In this document: positions 1 to 8,816 of the stretch, one piece after another
How positions within the stretch are numbered: the first letter of the stretch is position 1
How the letters are laid out: the number at the start of each line of letters is the position of its first letter
Origin: Aquimarina aquimarini
Lineage (GTDB): Bacteria > Bacteroidota > Bacteroidia > Flavobacteriales > Flavobacteriaceae
NCBI RefSeq assembly: GCF_900299535.1
Contig: NZ_OMKE01000049.1
Span: 62,001 to 126,000, forward strand
Direction of reading: 5' to 3'
DNA: 64,000 nucleotides
Translations under genes and position numbers: made by a program
Notes under the pieces: model-generated
Told to the model about the DNA's origin: nothing
The model's database searches: none
Seen by the model: only the letters and a program-made list of their open reading frames with translations

Positions 1-1597
1 CATGCTTTTCAATCTTACCAGTGTCTATCTCAGAAAGTATTGTGGTTGCTAGTTGCTTACCCAGCTCTACACCCCATTGATCATAACTAAAGATGTTCCA
101 AATAACTCCTTGAACAAAAATGCGTTGTTCATACATTGCCACCAATGCACCCAGACTTTTTGGAGTAAGTTTATCAATCAAAAGAGTTGTAGTAGGCTTA
201 TTTCCTTCAAAAACTTTGAATGGCATTAATTGCTTGAGTTTATCTTCAGACAAATCTTTACTTTTCAAGTCAACGAGTACTTCTTCTTCTGTCTTACCAT
301 TCATCAAGGCTTCTGTCTGTGCAAAGAAATTTGCCATTAATTTATCCTGATGGCTCTGATCTTGGAATAAAGAATGTTTAAATCCTATAAACTCTGCAGG
401 AATCAATTTCGTTCCTTGATGAATTAATTGAAAAAATGCATGTTGCGCATTTGTTCCTGGTTCACCCCAGATAATTGTACCAGTTTGATAATCCACAGGG
501 TTTCCATTACGGTCTATACTTTTTCCATTACTCTCCATAATACCTTGTTGTAAATACGCAGGTAATCTATGCAAATATTGAGAGTAAGGAATAATAGCTT
601 CGCTCTCTGCCTCAAAGAAATTATTATACCAAACACTTATCAACCCAAGAATAACGGGTATATTCTCTTCAAAAGGAGTGTCCTTGAAATGTTTATCCAT
701 TTCGCAAGCTCCTTTTAGTAATGCTTCAAAATTTTCATACCCTACAGTCAAACTTATAGATAATCCAACGGCGCTCCATAATGAAAAACGACCACCTACC
801 CAATCCCACAAAGGGAAAATATTTTCTTGAGCAATTCCAAAATTGGTAACATTGGCTATATTACTGGATACTGCTACAAAATGCTGACCAACCGCTTCTT
901 TTGGTGCTTTTTTAACAAACCATTCTCTTGCTGTAGTTGCATTGGATAAGGTTTCTTGTGTAGAAAAGGTCTTAGAAACTACCACAAACAAAGTAGTTTC
1001 AGGGTTTAATTCTTTTAAGTTTTGATGTACATGATCTCCATCTACATTAGAGATAAAATGTGTAGTCAAGTGATTTTGATAATAAGCCAAAGATTCTGTA
1101 ATCATAGCAGGCCCAAGATCAGATCCACCTATTCCTATGTTTACAATATCCGTAAACGCTTTGCCTGTATACCCCTTAAGGGTTCCAGAAATGACTTGAT
1201 CACTAAACGTTTTTATCTTTTCTTTTACAGCTGTAATTTCTGGGATAATATTTTTACCATCAACAATAACCTCATGTGTTGATGGAGTTCTAAGTGCTGT
1301 ATGTAAAACTGCTCTTTCTTCTGTTTTATTAATAACACTTCCTTCAAAATAACGCTGTATGGCTTCTTTAAGACCTGTTTGGTCTGCAAGATCCAACAAC
1401 AATTTCTTTGTTGTATTATCTATTCGGTTTTTGGAGTAGTCAACATAAAAATCTTGCCAAGAAATAGAAAAAACATTTGCACGCTCAGAGTCTTGCTTAA
1501 AAAGATCCTTGAGATGAGTATGTTTTATCGTTTCATAATGTGACTTTAAGTCTTGCCAAGCTTTTGTGGTGGTAGGGTTTATAGTTGGTAGTGACAT
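1..1597 (-). CDS. pgi: Glucose-6-phosphate isomerase, 3' end outside the window
   Basis: Interconverts glucose 6-phosphate and fructose 6-phosphate in the cytoplasmic glycolysis/gluconeogenesis pathway. My reading of the minus strand starts at the ATG at 1597 (MSLPTINPTTTKAWQDL) and stays open to base 1. It contains the phosphoglucose isomerase signatures GIGGSDLGPAM, the block around GGRFSLWSAVGLSI, and GEPGTNAQHAFFQLIHQG, and it ends near SYDQWGVELGKQLA, close to the family C-terminus. About 532 codons are present, so perhaps 10-20 residues are missing at the window edge. The start lies only 2 bases after the stop of the M23 lipoprotein gene, so the two are very probably cotranscribed. No frameshift is visible. 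Confidence 0.97.
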   Translation of the reverse strand, partial: MSLPTINPTTTKAWQDLKSHYETIKHTHLKDLFKQDSERANVFSISWQDFYVDYSKNRIDNTTKKLLLDLADQTGLKEAIQRYFEGSVINKTEERAVLHTALRTPSTHEVIVDGKNIIPEITAVKEKIKTFSDQVISGTLKGYTGKAFTDIVNIGIGGSDLGPAMITESLAYYQNHLTTHFISNVDGDHVHQNLKELNPETTLFVVVSKTFSTQETLSNATTAREWFVKKAPKEAVGQHFVAVSSNIANVTNFGIAQENIFPLWDWVGGRFSLWSAVGLSISLTVGYENFEALLKGACEMDKHFKDTPFEENIPVILGLISVWYNNFFEAESEAIIPYSQYLHRLPAYLQQGIMESNGKSIDRNGNPVDYQTGTIIWGEPGTNAQHAFFQLIHQGTKLIPAEFIGFKHSLFQDQSHQDKLMANFFAQTEALMNGKTEEEVLVDLKSKDLSEDKLKQLMPFKVFEGNKPTTTLLIDKLTPKSLGALVAMYEQRIFVQGVIWNIFSYDQWGVELGKQLATTILSEIDTGKIEKH

Positions 1598-1599
1598 GG

Positions 1600-2871
1600 T
1601 TATAAAATTTCTTCTGTTTTTTTTGGTTTTTCTGGTTCAAACAATATACTGTCTAGCTGTGTTCTTAATGGTTTTATGTGATTATAAAAACCTGTTTTTA
1701 GGCTATCTGCTAATGGTTTTGATGCAGGAAGATCTTCTCTAAAAGGATCTACTTCTTTCCCGTTTTTCCAAAACCTATAACATACATGAGGGCCACTGGT
1801 ATTACCTGTCATACCAATATACCCTATCACATCTCCTTGTTTTACAAATTGACCTACCTTTACAGCTTGTTTACTCATATGTAAATATTGCGTATCATAG
1901 GTTGCATTATGTCTTATCTTTACGTATTTACCATTCCCTCCTTTTCGTTCGGATTTGGTTACGATACCATCTGATGTTGCTAGAATAGGTGTGCCTACTG
2001 GTGCTGCAAAATCGGTTCCTCTATGTGGTCTAATTTTGTTACCATAATACTTGATTCTTCTTTTGAGATTATACCTAGAAGAAATTCTACTGAATTTTAC
2101 AGGTGCTGTAAGAAATGCTCTTCGCAAATTATTAGCTTTCTCATCAAAGTAATCCATCGACTTATTAATAGAATCATCCATAAACCTAAATGCATAGATA
2201 GATTTTCCGCGATGTTCAAAATACGATGCTTTAATCTGGTCAACTCCAGCAGGAATTGAATCATCTATAAAACGTTCTGTATAAACCACCTTAAACCTGT
2301 CTCCCGCCTGTAGTCTGGTAAAATCTATTGTCCAAGCATAGATATCTGCCATATTATATGCTACCAGAAAATTAAGATCCATATCATCAAAGGTTTGCAT
2401 CAGACTACTATTAATGGTTCCTGAAGCAACTTTTTCTACTAGTGTTACTGGTTTTTTACTTTTTCTAGCACTTATACTATCTCTTAAATCAATTACCGTA
2501 TAATCTATCTTATTATTCTGATAAACAAAAACCTGCACTTTATCTGTCGTATCTTTAGATTTAAGAAGCGTATATGGTTTTCCTGCTTTTATTCTAGCCA
2601 CATTAAATGTGTCTTTGATTGCATTGGTTATCTCAAAAACCTTGGCAGTACCTATACCGTGAGTATCCATAATTGCACCAAAACTATCTCCTGATCGTAT
2701 CGTATCTCTTACTACATTAAAATCATTCAGAACATATCCAAACTCCCTAATAACAGGTGGTGCTTTTTCTTCTTGCACTAGCTCAGAAGCACCATTCATT
2801 ATTTCTTTTTTTTCTTCTTTACATGAGAATAATACTACCATAATTAGTAGTAAGTAACCTATTTGTTTCAA
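1600..2871 (-). CDS. M23-family (LytM-like) peptidase lipoprotein with a His-to-Cys change in the zinc site
   Basis: A 423-residue envelope protein with a lipoprotein signal (basic start, hydrophobic run, lipobox LFSC at residues 14-17). The N-terminal two thirds resemble the OapA/LysM-type region of M23 proteins. The C-terminal LytM domain (about 280-385) has HRGTD (H283, D287) and YLHM (H331). The final motif, normally GPHLHxE, reads GPHVCYRF: H362 is kept, but the second His, a zinc ligand in LytM-type enzymes, is C364. Cys can bind zinc, so the enzyme may still be active, or it may be a regulator. I recall the same HVCYRF motif in other flavobacterial members, but this needs an alignment. 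It lies between kynA (11 bases upstream) and pgi (2 bases downstream). Confidence 0.88.
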   Translation of the reverse strand: MKQIGYLLLIMVVLFSCKEEKKEIMNGASELVQEEKAPPVIREFGYVLNDFNVVRDTIRSGDSFGAIMDTHGIGTAKVFEITNAIKDTFNVARIKAGKPYTLLKSKDTTDKVQVFVYQNNKIDYTVIDLRDSISARKSKKPVTLVEKVASGTINSSLMQTFDDMDLNFLVAYNMADIYAWTIDFTRLQAGDRFKVVYTERFIDDSIPAGVDQIKASYFEHRGKSIYAFRFMDDSINKSMDYFDEKANNLRRAFLTAPVKFSRISSRYNLKRRIKYYGNKIRPHRGTDFAAPVGTPILATSDGIVTKSERKGGNGKYVKIRHNATYDTQYLHMSKQAVKVGQFVKQGDVIGYIGMTGNTSGPHVCYRFWKNGKEVDPFREDLPASKPLADSLKTGFYNHIKPLRTQLDSILFEPEKPKKTEEIL

Positions 2872-2882
2872 CTGACAATTAT

Positions 2883-3848
2883 TTATTTTGTGGTATTAAA
2901 TTGATGAGTTACCCATTGTTGACCCCAATTTTCTTTCTCTTCTTCACTCCAAAGATTAGGAAAAAACATGATTCTCTGAAAACTTGGAGGCAAGAAACTT
3001 TTCCAGTTGGTTCCTCCAGTAGCTTTAACCTCTCCTTTTCCTTTACTGAGATATCTATAGGCTGCACCCATATGCATTAATAACCAATTAATATTCACAT
3101 TAGTGTCAAAAGTACGTAATGCTTCTATAAGATGGGTATTATTTCGCTCTTTTTCGGGAAGCTCCTGATATTTATGAAAAATAGTACTGTGCTGTACTTG
3201 CTGTGCAATACGCATCATTCTTGGCGTATATCTATATTCAAATTGTTTGAGAGTTAATGTTTTTTCACCTGTATCTTTATCTGTCGCACCAGATTTCCAG
3301 TATAAGTATTCAAACACTTCTCCTAATTCGTCTTTTTCAGAAAATTGATTTCTTTCTTTAGAACTCACCAAATGCACCAAAGGAGTTGAATAAATCTCGA
3401 TTAATCTAAATTGCACTGATTGAAAACCACTAGCTGGCAAAAGAGACATTCTATATTTGAGAAATTGCTCTTTATCCATTCCTTTGATCATCACATCAAA
3501 AGAGTTAATTAAAACATTAAAATAGCGATTTACTCTTTCTATTTTTGATATAAAAAATATAGCTGTTTGCAACTTATCATCAATGATTTGTTTTAACTCA
3601 TGTATGATAAGTTTAAAATACAATTCTGTAATCTGGTGATATGTAATAAATATCTCTTCATCAGGAAAATGAGTTCTGGGTATTTGCAAACTCAACAATG
3701 TATCTAGATGGATATAATCCCAATAGGTAAGATATCGGTCGTGAAGAAGACCGTCTAGGTATGAGCCTAGGTCCTGACCAGAATTTTTAAATTTTTTTTC
3801 TAATTGCTTTATTTTTTCAGCAATCTCTGGTTTTATAGATTCATTCAT
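2883..3848 (-). CDS. kynA: Tryptophan 2,3-dioxygenase family protein
   Basis: A haem enzyme opening the indole ring of tryptophan to N-formylkynurenine, the first step of the kynurenine route. The 321 residues include the family blocks LTYWDYIHLDTLLSLQ and ITYHQITELYFKLIIHEL near the N-terminus and a C-terminal NWLLMHMGAAYRYL segment where the haem-ligating His is expected. The length fits Bacteroidota members; beta-proteobacterial forms are slightly shorter. The start codon overlaps the stop of the upstream DUF3108 gene by one base (TAATG), indicating translational coupling. No other kynurenine-pathway gene (formamidase, kynureninase, kynurenine monooxygenase) is in the window, so the rest of the route is elsewhere or absent. 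Confidence 0.92.
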   Translation of the reverse strand: MNESIKPEIAEKIKQLEKKFKNSGQDLGSYLDGLLHDRYLTYWDYIHLDTLLSLQIPRTHFPDEEIFITYHQITELYFKLIIHELKQIIDDKLQTAIFFISKIERVNRYFNVLINSFDVMIKGMDKEQFLKYRMSLLPASGFQSVQFRLIEIYSTPLVHLVSSKERNQFSEKDELGEVFEYLYWKSGATDKDTGEKTLTLKQFEYRYTPRMMRIAQQVQHSTIFHKYQELPEKERNNTHLIEALRTFDTNVNINWLLMHMGAAYRYLSKGKGEVKATGGTNWKSFLPPSFQRIMFFPNLWSEEEKENWGQQWVTHQFNTTK

Positions 3849-4627
3849 TAATCTACTATAATTTTAAACGGGTGTTTTAGCCCTTTGAAGGCATCTAAAT
3901 CTGCTTTTATAGAACCTACTAGTATATCTGCTTTTATTCTTACTGGCATTCTATTATCATCATCACTCACCCACACAGTCATACTTTCTTCTTCTTTAAA
4001 AATCCTTTCTGCTTGCACATAGGGTCTGAATTTTAAACATGCAATTTTACCCATTTTAGTTTTAATAACTTCTCTTCCTAAAAACTTTAACTTAAATCGA
4101 TAGTTTTCATTATCAAAAAACATATTTACATATTGTTCATCCCCTTTTTTTAGAGAAGATGTATTGATCTTATTACGTAAGTAATAAAACGAAGACATCA
4201 TATCTTGTACTCCAGGCTTGATCGCAAAAGATTCTTTGGTGTTATATTTTTTATTAAACACTCTTGCTTTATTTCCTTTATAATCAAAATTGATTTCTAT
4301 ATCCTTGGTATGCCCTCCTTCATTTATCTTTCTAATAAAACGATATGGTTTTACCTCTTGTCTATCTATATATGTTTCATAATAATCTTCTACTTTAAAA
4401 AAAACACTTAAAATACCAGATGATTTACCAGTCCCGATTATATGATGTACTGGTACGCCATTTAGTTTTTCATCTTTAATTTCTAGTGTTGCATAACTAG
4501 CTGTAAAAAGACCGTAATGAATTCTAAATTTGAACCATTCTCCTGCATCAAACGCTTTATGGTTTTTTTGAGAAGAAACAGTCATGGCACTTATTCCTAA
4601 AAGCAATGTAAAAATATACTTTTTCAT
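3848..4627 (-). CDS. DUF3108 domain protein, exported
   Basis: A 259-residue protein with an N-terminal Sec signal (KKYIFTLLLGISAMTVSSQ). The rest is predicted beta-rich and matches the DUF3108 pattern: FDAGEWFKFRIHYGLFTASYA near the start, then repeated strands and an alternating C-terminal half. DUF3108 proteins are periplasmic, possibly barrel- or lipocalin-like, and have no established biochemical role. It is translationally coupled to kynA through a one-base overlap. I recall DUF3108/kynA/M23/pgi as a common order in Flavobacteriaceae, suggesting operon membership rather than a tryptophan-specific role. A 430-base gap upstream separates it from the tyrosine-catabolism genes. Confidence 0.85.
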   Translation of the reverse strand: MKKYIFTLLLGISAMTVSSQKNHKAFDAGEWFKFRIHYGLFTASYATLEIKDEKLNGVPVHHIIGTGKSSGILSVFFKVEDYYETYIDRQEVKPYRFIRKINEGGHTKDIEINFDYKGNKARVFNKKYNTKESFAIKPGVQDMMSSFYYLRNKINTSSLKKGDEQYVNMFFDNENYRFKLKFLGREVIKTKMGKIACLKFRPYVQAERIFKEEESMTVWVSDDDNRMPVRIKADILVGSIKADLDAFKGLKHPFKIIVD

Positions 4628-5057
4628 AGTATGGGGGCATTGTTATTATTCGACTTATATATTGATTGGTTATATATAATTACAATATCCATTCCAAAAA
4701 TAACATTTAATGTGAAGAGATAAAAACTAATATTGCTATCAAATTTAAAATATAAAAACAAAAAGAGAGCCACCACAGCTCTCTCTTTTACTTTTATTAA
4801 CCAACTAAAAACTTAAATTATGAGAATAATTATTGTTATTAGATATAGGCGGTAACCACTCCACCTCTATTTGCAAAATTGCACTTTTTTTGAATAATTA
4901 TCAAACGAAAACGTTTTTTTATTATGAATTTTAACATAAGTTTATACTGTAACCTATAAAGATTGCATTTTTCTCAAAAAAACTAAAAAACCATTATACT
5001 TAATAAAAATCGTGTTTTTCAAAAAAACTAACCAAGCTTACACATTAAATAGTTGGC
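4628..5057. other. 430-base intergenic gap between the fah-family gene and the DUF3108 gene
   Basis: No convincing gene. It holds a hairpin (4764-4784) likely to end transcripts of the fah-family gene, a 19-base motif (4798-4816) that recurs at 47113-47131, several poly-A/T tracts, and presumably the promoter of the DUF3108/kynA/M23/pgi operon. An 11-codon plus-strand ORF at 4820-4855 has no downstream plus-strand gene to regulate and is probably chance. Confidence 0.6.
4764..4784 (-). terminator. Hairpin terminator downstream of the fah-family gene
   Basis: AGAGAGC and GCTCTCT (4764-4770 and 4778-4784) form a 7-bp stem with a 7-base loop. Read on the minus strand it is followed by a T-rich run (TTTTTGTTTTT), as expected for an intrinsic terminator of the gene ending at 5058. 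The plus-strand side is also T-rich. Confidence 0.6.
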
Positions 5058-6050
5058 TTAATTTATAGGTTCATACTGTTTTACTACCTGATTTATTTTT
5101 CCAAAAATAGTTTCTCCTTGGTCATTTTTCATTTCGATCTCTATACGATCTCCAAAACTCATAAAGGGAGTTTTAGGCTTCCCATCTTTTATAATTTCAA
5201 GACATCTAATTTCAGCAAGGCAGCTAGACCCATTAGGACTCCCTTGGTTTGCAACTGTACCAGATCCTATTACTGACCCTGCCATCAACGATCGAGATTT
5301 GGCTGCATGGGCAATCAATTGACCAAAATCAAATGTCATATCAACACCTGCATTAGGAGTTCCTATAATTTTAGAGTTTACTGTAGAAATAAGTGGCAAA
5401 TGAACCTTTCCTCCATCCCAAGCATCTTCTAATTCATCAGGAGTTACTACTACTGGAGAAAATGTAGTCCATGGTTTTGATTGATAAAACCCAAATTGCT
5501 TAGATAACTCGTTAGGAATCAAATTCCTCAAAGAAACGTCATTAATAATTGCAATAAGCTTGATATGGTTTCGTGCATTTTTTGCATTTACTCCTGCAGG
5601 AACATCGTCTGTTATTATAGCTACTTCAGATTCAAAATCAATCCCCCATTCTTCATTCTCAATTTCAATATCATCATTTGCTCCTATAAATGCATCTGAA
5701 GCCCCCATATACATTAAAGGGTCTGTCCAGAAGGTTTTTGGTAATTCTGCATTTCTTGCCTTTCTTACCAATTCTACATGAGTAACATAGGCACTACCAT
5801 CTGCCCAATGATATGCTCTAGGAATAGCTGCCATTGTTTCTGATGAATTAAAATCAAAAACATCAGACAACTCATTATTTTGCAATTGCTTGTATACTTC
5901 CTCCAATTGAGGCGCAATAGTATCCCAATTATCCAATGCTCCTTGCATTGTTTGAGCTATCTCAGGAACTTTTACAGCCTTGGTTAACGCTTTATTTACT
6001 ACAATTAACTGACCGTCTCTGGTATGATTTTTTATTGTTGCTAATTTCAT
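5058..6050 (-). CDS. fahA: Fumarylacetoacetate hydrolase family protein (probable fumarylacetoacetase)
   Basis: Probable last enzyme of tyrosine breakdown, cleaving fumarylacetoacetate to fumarate and acetoacetate in the cytoplasm. The 330 residues start MKLATIKNHTRDGQLIVV, typical of the short bacterial fumarylacetoacetases. They contain the FAH-fold acidic cluster (IENEEWGIDFESEVAII, about residues 128-145) and the C-terminal block GSGTVANQGS then CLAEIRCLEII and FGDRIEIEM. Assignment to fumarylacetoacetase rather than another FAH-superfamily hydrolase rests mainly on its position downstream of the hpd and hmgA genes. Maleylacetoacetate isomerase, the intervening step, is not in this window. 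A 194-base gap with an inverted repeat separates it from hpd. Confidence 0.88.
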   Translation of the reverse strand: MKLATIKNHTRDGQLIVVNKALTKAVKVPEIAQTMQGALDNWDTIAPQLEEVYKQLQNNELSDVFDFNSSETMAAIPRAYHWADGSAYVTHVELVRKARNAELPKTFWTDPLMYMGASDAFIGANDDIEIENEEWGIDFESEVAIITDDVPAGVNAKNARNHIKLIAIINDVSLRNLIPNELSKQFGFYQSKPWTTFSPVVVTPDELEDAWDGGKVHLPLISTVNSKIIGTPNAGVDMTFDFGQLIAHAAKSRSLMAGSVIGSGTVANQGSPNGSSCLAEIRCLEIIKDGKPKTPFMSFGDRIEIEMKNDQGETIFGKINQVVKQYEPIN

Positions 6051-6135
6051 TTTTATGTTTTTACATAGAAGTATACGTTAGATTATACTCCTTGCTTTTA
6101 TATAATAAGTTGATGGATATAATTACACACACTAA

Positions 6136-6181
6136 TGTATACCAAATGAAGCACATAGTATGTCTATACAATTGGTATACA
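6136..6181. promoter_or_regulatory. 10-bp inverted repeat between hpd and the fah-family gene
   Basis: TGTATACCAA (6136-6145) and TTGGTATACA (6172-6181) are perfect inverted arms separated by 26 bases, 86 bases upstream of the fah-family start. Each arm contains the self-complementary GTATAC. This could be a two-site operator or a weak large-loop hairpin at the end of hpd. No regulator gene is adjacent, so the function is a guess. Confidence 0.4.
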
Positions 6182-6244
6182 ATAATGGATATAAGAAAAC
6201 AGATTTGTTTTCCTGATGTATGTTATTTAATCTGACAGGTGTTT

Positions 6245-7384
6245 CTACAAAGTACCTCGCTGCTCTTGCTCTCTTTCTATAGCTTCGAATAGTGCTTTGA
6301 AATTACCTTTTCCAAAGGATTGAGCTCCTTTACGCTGTATAATTTCAAAAAACATGGTAGGCCTGTCTAGTACTGGTTTTGTAAAAATCTGAAGAAGATA
6401 CCCTTCATCATCCCGATCGATTAGAATTCCTAATTCTTTGAGCGGAGCAAGATCTTCATCTATTTCACCAACACGATCTAAAACTGTTTCATAGTAACTT
6501 GCAGGAACGGTAAGAAAATCCACTCCTCTTTCCTGAAGTTCAGAAACAGTTTCTATAATATTGTCTGTTGCCAATGCCATGTGTTGCACTCCTGCACCAT
6601 TGTAAAAATCAATATATTCTTCTATCTGTGATTTTTTTCTTCCTTCAGCAGGTTCGTTTATAGGAAACTTAATACGTCCATTCCCATTACTCATTACCTT
6701 ACTCATCAAGGCCGTATACTCTGTAGAAATATCTTTATCATCAAAAGATACTAATTGTGCAAATCCCATAACTTTGGCATAAAACTCGCACCACTTATTC
6801 ATTTCATTCCACCCCACATTACCTACCATATGGTCTATAAACTTAAGCCCTGTAGATTTTGTTTTATACGGTTTATCCCATGCAGTATATCCTGGTAAAA
6901 ACGTTCCGTGATACTCTTTTCTTTCTACAAAAATATGCACTGTTTCTCCATAAGTATGAATTCCTGAAAATACCACTTTACCATTTTCATCTTCCTCTAC
7001 TCTAGGTTCCATATATGATTTAGCTCCTCTTTTTACTGTTTCTTCATAGCTTTTGGTTGCATCATCAACCCAAAGAGCAACAGCTTTTACACCATCTCCA
7101 TGTGCATTTATGTGATTATTGATTTCTCCGTCAGGTTGTAATGGCGATGTAAGGATCAAACGTATTTTATCTTGTTGCAACACATAAGATACGCTATCCT
7201 TTCTTCCTGTTTCTAACCCAGCATAAGCGACTATCTGAAACCCCCATGCGGTTTGATAATAATACGCTGCTTGTTTGGCATTGCCAACATAGAGTTCTAC
7301 ATAATCTGTTCCTAATAATGGTAAAAAATCTCCAGCTTCTGGAACTAATTTTTCTAAATTTTGAGGTGTTGTATTACTTGACAT
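6245..7384 (-). CDS. hpd: 4-Hydroxyphenylpyruvate dioxygenase
   Basis: A Fe(II) enzyme converting 4-hydroxyphenylpyruvate to homogentisate, the second step of tyrosine degradation. The 379 residues show the two-domain vicinal-oxygen-chelate fold. The C-terminal half carries the three expected metal ligands in context: His in FIDHMVGNV, His in GAGVQHMALAT and Glu in MFFEIIQRKG. The N-terminal half (DYVELYVGNAKQAAYYY) is the non-catalytic repeat. The length matches bacterial HPPDs, and the C-terminal helix region GAQSFGKGNFKALFEAIE is intact. It lies between hmgA (215 bases upstream) and the fah-family gene (194 bases downstream); the gaps suggest separate promoters or internal control sites rather than a tightly packed operon. 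Confidence 0.96.
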   Translation of the reverse strand: MSSNTTPQNLEKLVPEAGDFLPLLGTDYVELYVGNAKQAAYYYQTAWGFQIVAYAGLETGRKDSVSYVLQQDKIRLILTSPLQPDGEINNHINAHGDGVKAVALWVDDATKSYEETVKRGAKSYMEPRVEEDENGKVVFSGIHTYGETVHIFVERKEYHGTFLPGYTAWDKPYKTKSTGLKFIDHMVGNVGWNEMNKWCEFYAKVMGFAQLVSFDDKDISTEYTALMSKVMSNGNGRIKFPINEPAEGRKKSQIEEYIDFYNGAGVQHMALATDNIIETVSELQERGVDFLTVPASYYETVLDRVGEIDEDLAPLKELGILIDRDDEGYLLQIFTKPVLDRPTMFFEIIQRKGAQSFGKGNFKALFEAIEREQEQRGTL

Positions 7385-7423
7385 AATGTTTTTGATTTAT
7401 ATAAATTAAAATAAATGAATCAA

Positions 7424-7449
7424 CAAGAAATGTTTTATTGAATTTCTTG
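7424..7449. promoter_or_regulatory. 8-bp inverted repeat upstream of hpd
   Basis: CAAGAAAT (7424-7431) and ATTTCTTG (7442-7449) are perfect inverted arms with a 10-base spacer, 40-65 bases before the hpd start. It may be an operator or leader stem-loop. There is no T-run expected of an hmgA terminator immediately beside it. Confidence 0.35.
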
Positions 7450-7599
7450 GACAAATTGATTTTAAAGCGCGCTACCACATCGCCCTTAAATGGGCTGTAA
7501 TATCCTTCCTGTAATTTAGCATACTATAAAATATATTTCTAAAAAAGCACCCATGCATCTTATTGATTATAAATCATTTAATCGACAGGTTTTTGTTAA

Positions 7600-8757
7600 T
7601 TAATCTAACCATGATTTATGATACTCCTCATCAGCTATTTTCATAGCTTCTTCTGTTACCATAAGAGGTTTAAAAGTATCTACCATAACTGCTAGTTCAT
7701 CAGTTTTGGTTTTACCAATACTTCGTTCTGCCGCTCCAGGGTGAGGCCCATGAGGAATTCCTGCTGGGTGTAGTGAAATATGCCCTGCATCAATATCATT
7801 TCTACTCATAAAATCACCATCTACATAATACAACACCTCATCACTATCTATATTACTATGATTATAAGGTGCAGGAATACTCTGTGGATGATAATCATAT
7901 AATCTTGGTACAAAAGAACAAATCACAAAAGCATCTGTCTCAAAAGTCTGATGTACTGGTGGTGGTTGGTGTATTCTTCCTGTAATAGGCTCAAAATCAT
8001 GTATAGAAAAAGCATACGGAAAACTATATCCATCATATCCAACAACATCAAAAGGATGTGTTGCATAGATCATATCAAAGATTTCATCTTGCTTTTTTAC
8101 TTTGATCAAAAAGTCTCCTTTTTCGTCATTTGTTTCCAACTCATATGGTCTTCTTAAATCACGTTCGCAAAATGGCGAATGCTCTAATAACTGTCCAAAC
8201 CAGTTACGATATCTTTTGGGAGTATAAATAGGTCTTCTTGATTCTACAATAAACAAACGATTATCTGTAGTATCAAAATCAAGCTTATATATTGTCCCTC
8301 TTGGAATAACGATATAATCTCCATATTTAAAATCAAGATTACCAAGGTGACTTCTAAATTTTCCACTTCCGCGATGTACAAAGATCAATTCATCAGCATC
8401 AGTGTTTTTGTAAAAATAATCTTTGGTAGACTCTTTTGGAGCAGATAAAATAATACTTGCATCACTATTGGTAAGTACATTTTTTCTGCTTTCTAAGTAA
8501 TCATTTTCTGGAGCTACCTTAAAACCATGAAATCTATATGATTTAATATTGTTTTCGATTGCCACTTTGGGAGCTACATTATAGCTTCCTTTAATTTCTT
8601 TTACCTGTGTAGGTCTTTGACAATGATAAGAATTAGTAGACATTCCGTCGAAACCTATTGTTCCGAATAATTGTTCATAATATAAACTACCATCAGGTTT
8701 TTTAAAGATGGTATGACGCTTGGGAGGTATTTCTCCTAATGAATGATAAAAAGGCAT
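7600..8757 (-). CDS. hmgA: Homogentisate 1,2-dioxygenase
   Basis: Opens the homogentisate ring to maleylacetoacetate using non-haem iron. The 385-residue cupin-fold protein begins MPFYHSLGEIPPKRH and has the family C-terminal core: PAPYNHSNIDSDEVLYYV, then GHISLHPAGIPHGPHPGA and DELAVMVDTFKPL, which supply the His/Glu iron ligands. It is shorter than the roughly 430-residue animal and Pseudomonas enzymes but typical of the shorter bacterial clade. It is the first gene of the tyrosine-degradation set in transcription order (hmgA, hpd, fah-family). Loss of the downstream hydrolase activity in such pathways leads to homogentisate/pyomelanin accumulation in other bacteria, but all genes here look intact. 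Confidence 0.95.
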   Translation of the reverse strand: MPFYHSLGEIPPKRHTIFKKPDGSLYYEQLFGTIGFDGMSTNSYHCQRPTQVKEIKGSYNVAPKVAIENNIKSYRFHGFKVAPENDYLESRKNVLTNSDASIILSAPKESTKDYFYKNTDADELIFVHRGSGKFRSHLGNLDFKYGDYIVIPRGTIYKLDFDTTDNRLFIVESRRPIYTPKRYRNWFGQLLEHSPFCERDLRRPYELETNDEKGDFLIKVKKQDEIFDMIYATHPFDVVGYDGYSFPYAFSIHDFEPITGRIHQPPPVHQTFETDAFVICSFVPRLYDYHPQSIPAPYNHSNIDSDEVLYYVDGDFMSRNDIDAGHISLHPAGIPHGPHPGAAERSIGKTKTDELAVMVDTFKPLMVTEEAMKIADEEYHKSWLD

Positions 8758-8816
8758 AGTATTGCATGTTTAAGATAGTAACTACTTTTTTTGATAAAGA
8801 CAACAAATAGCAAGGT

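Noticed and set aside
4820..4855. 11-codon plus-strand ORF after the hairpin at 4764-4784
   Set aside because: No plus-strand gene downstream to be attenuated; the neighbourhood is explained by minus-strand terminator elements.
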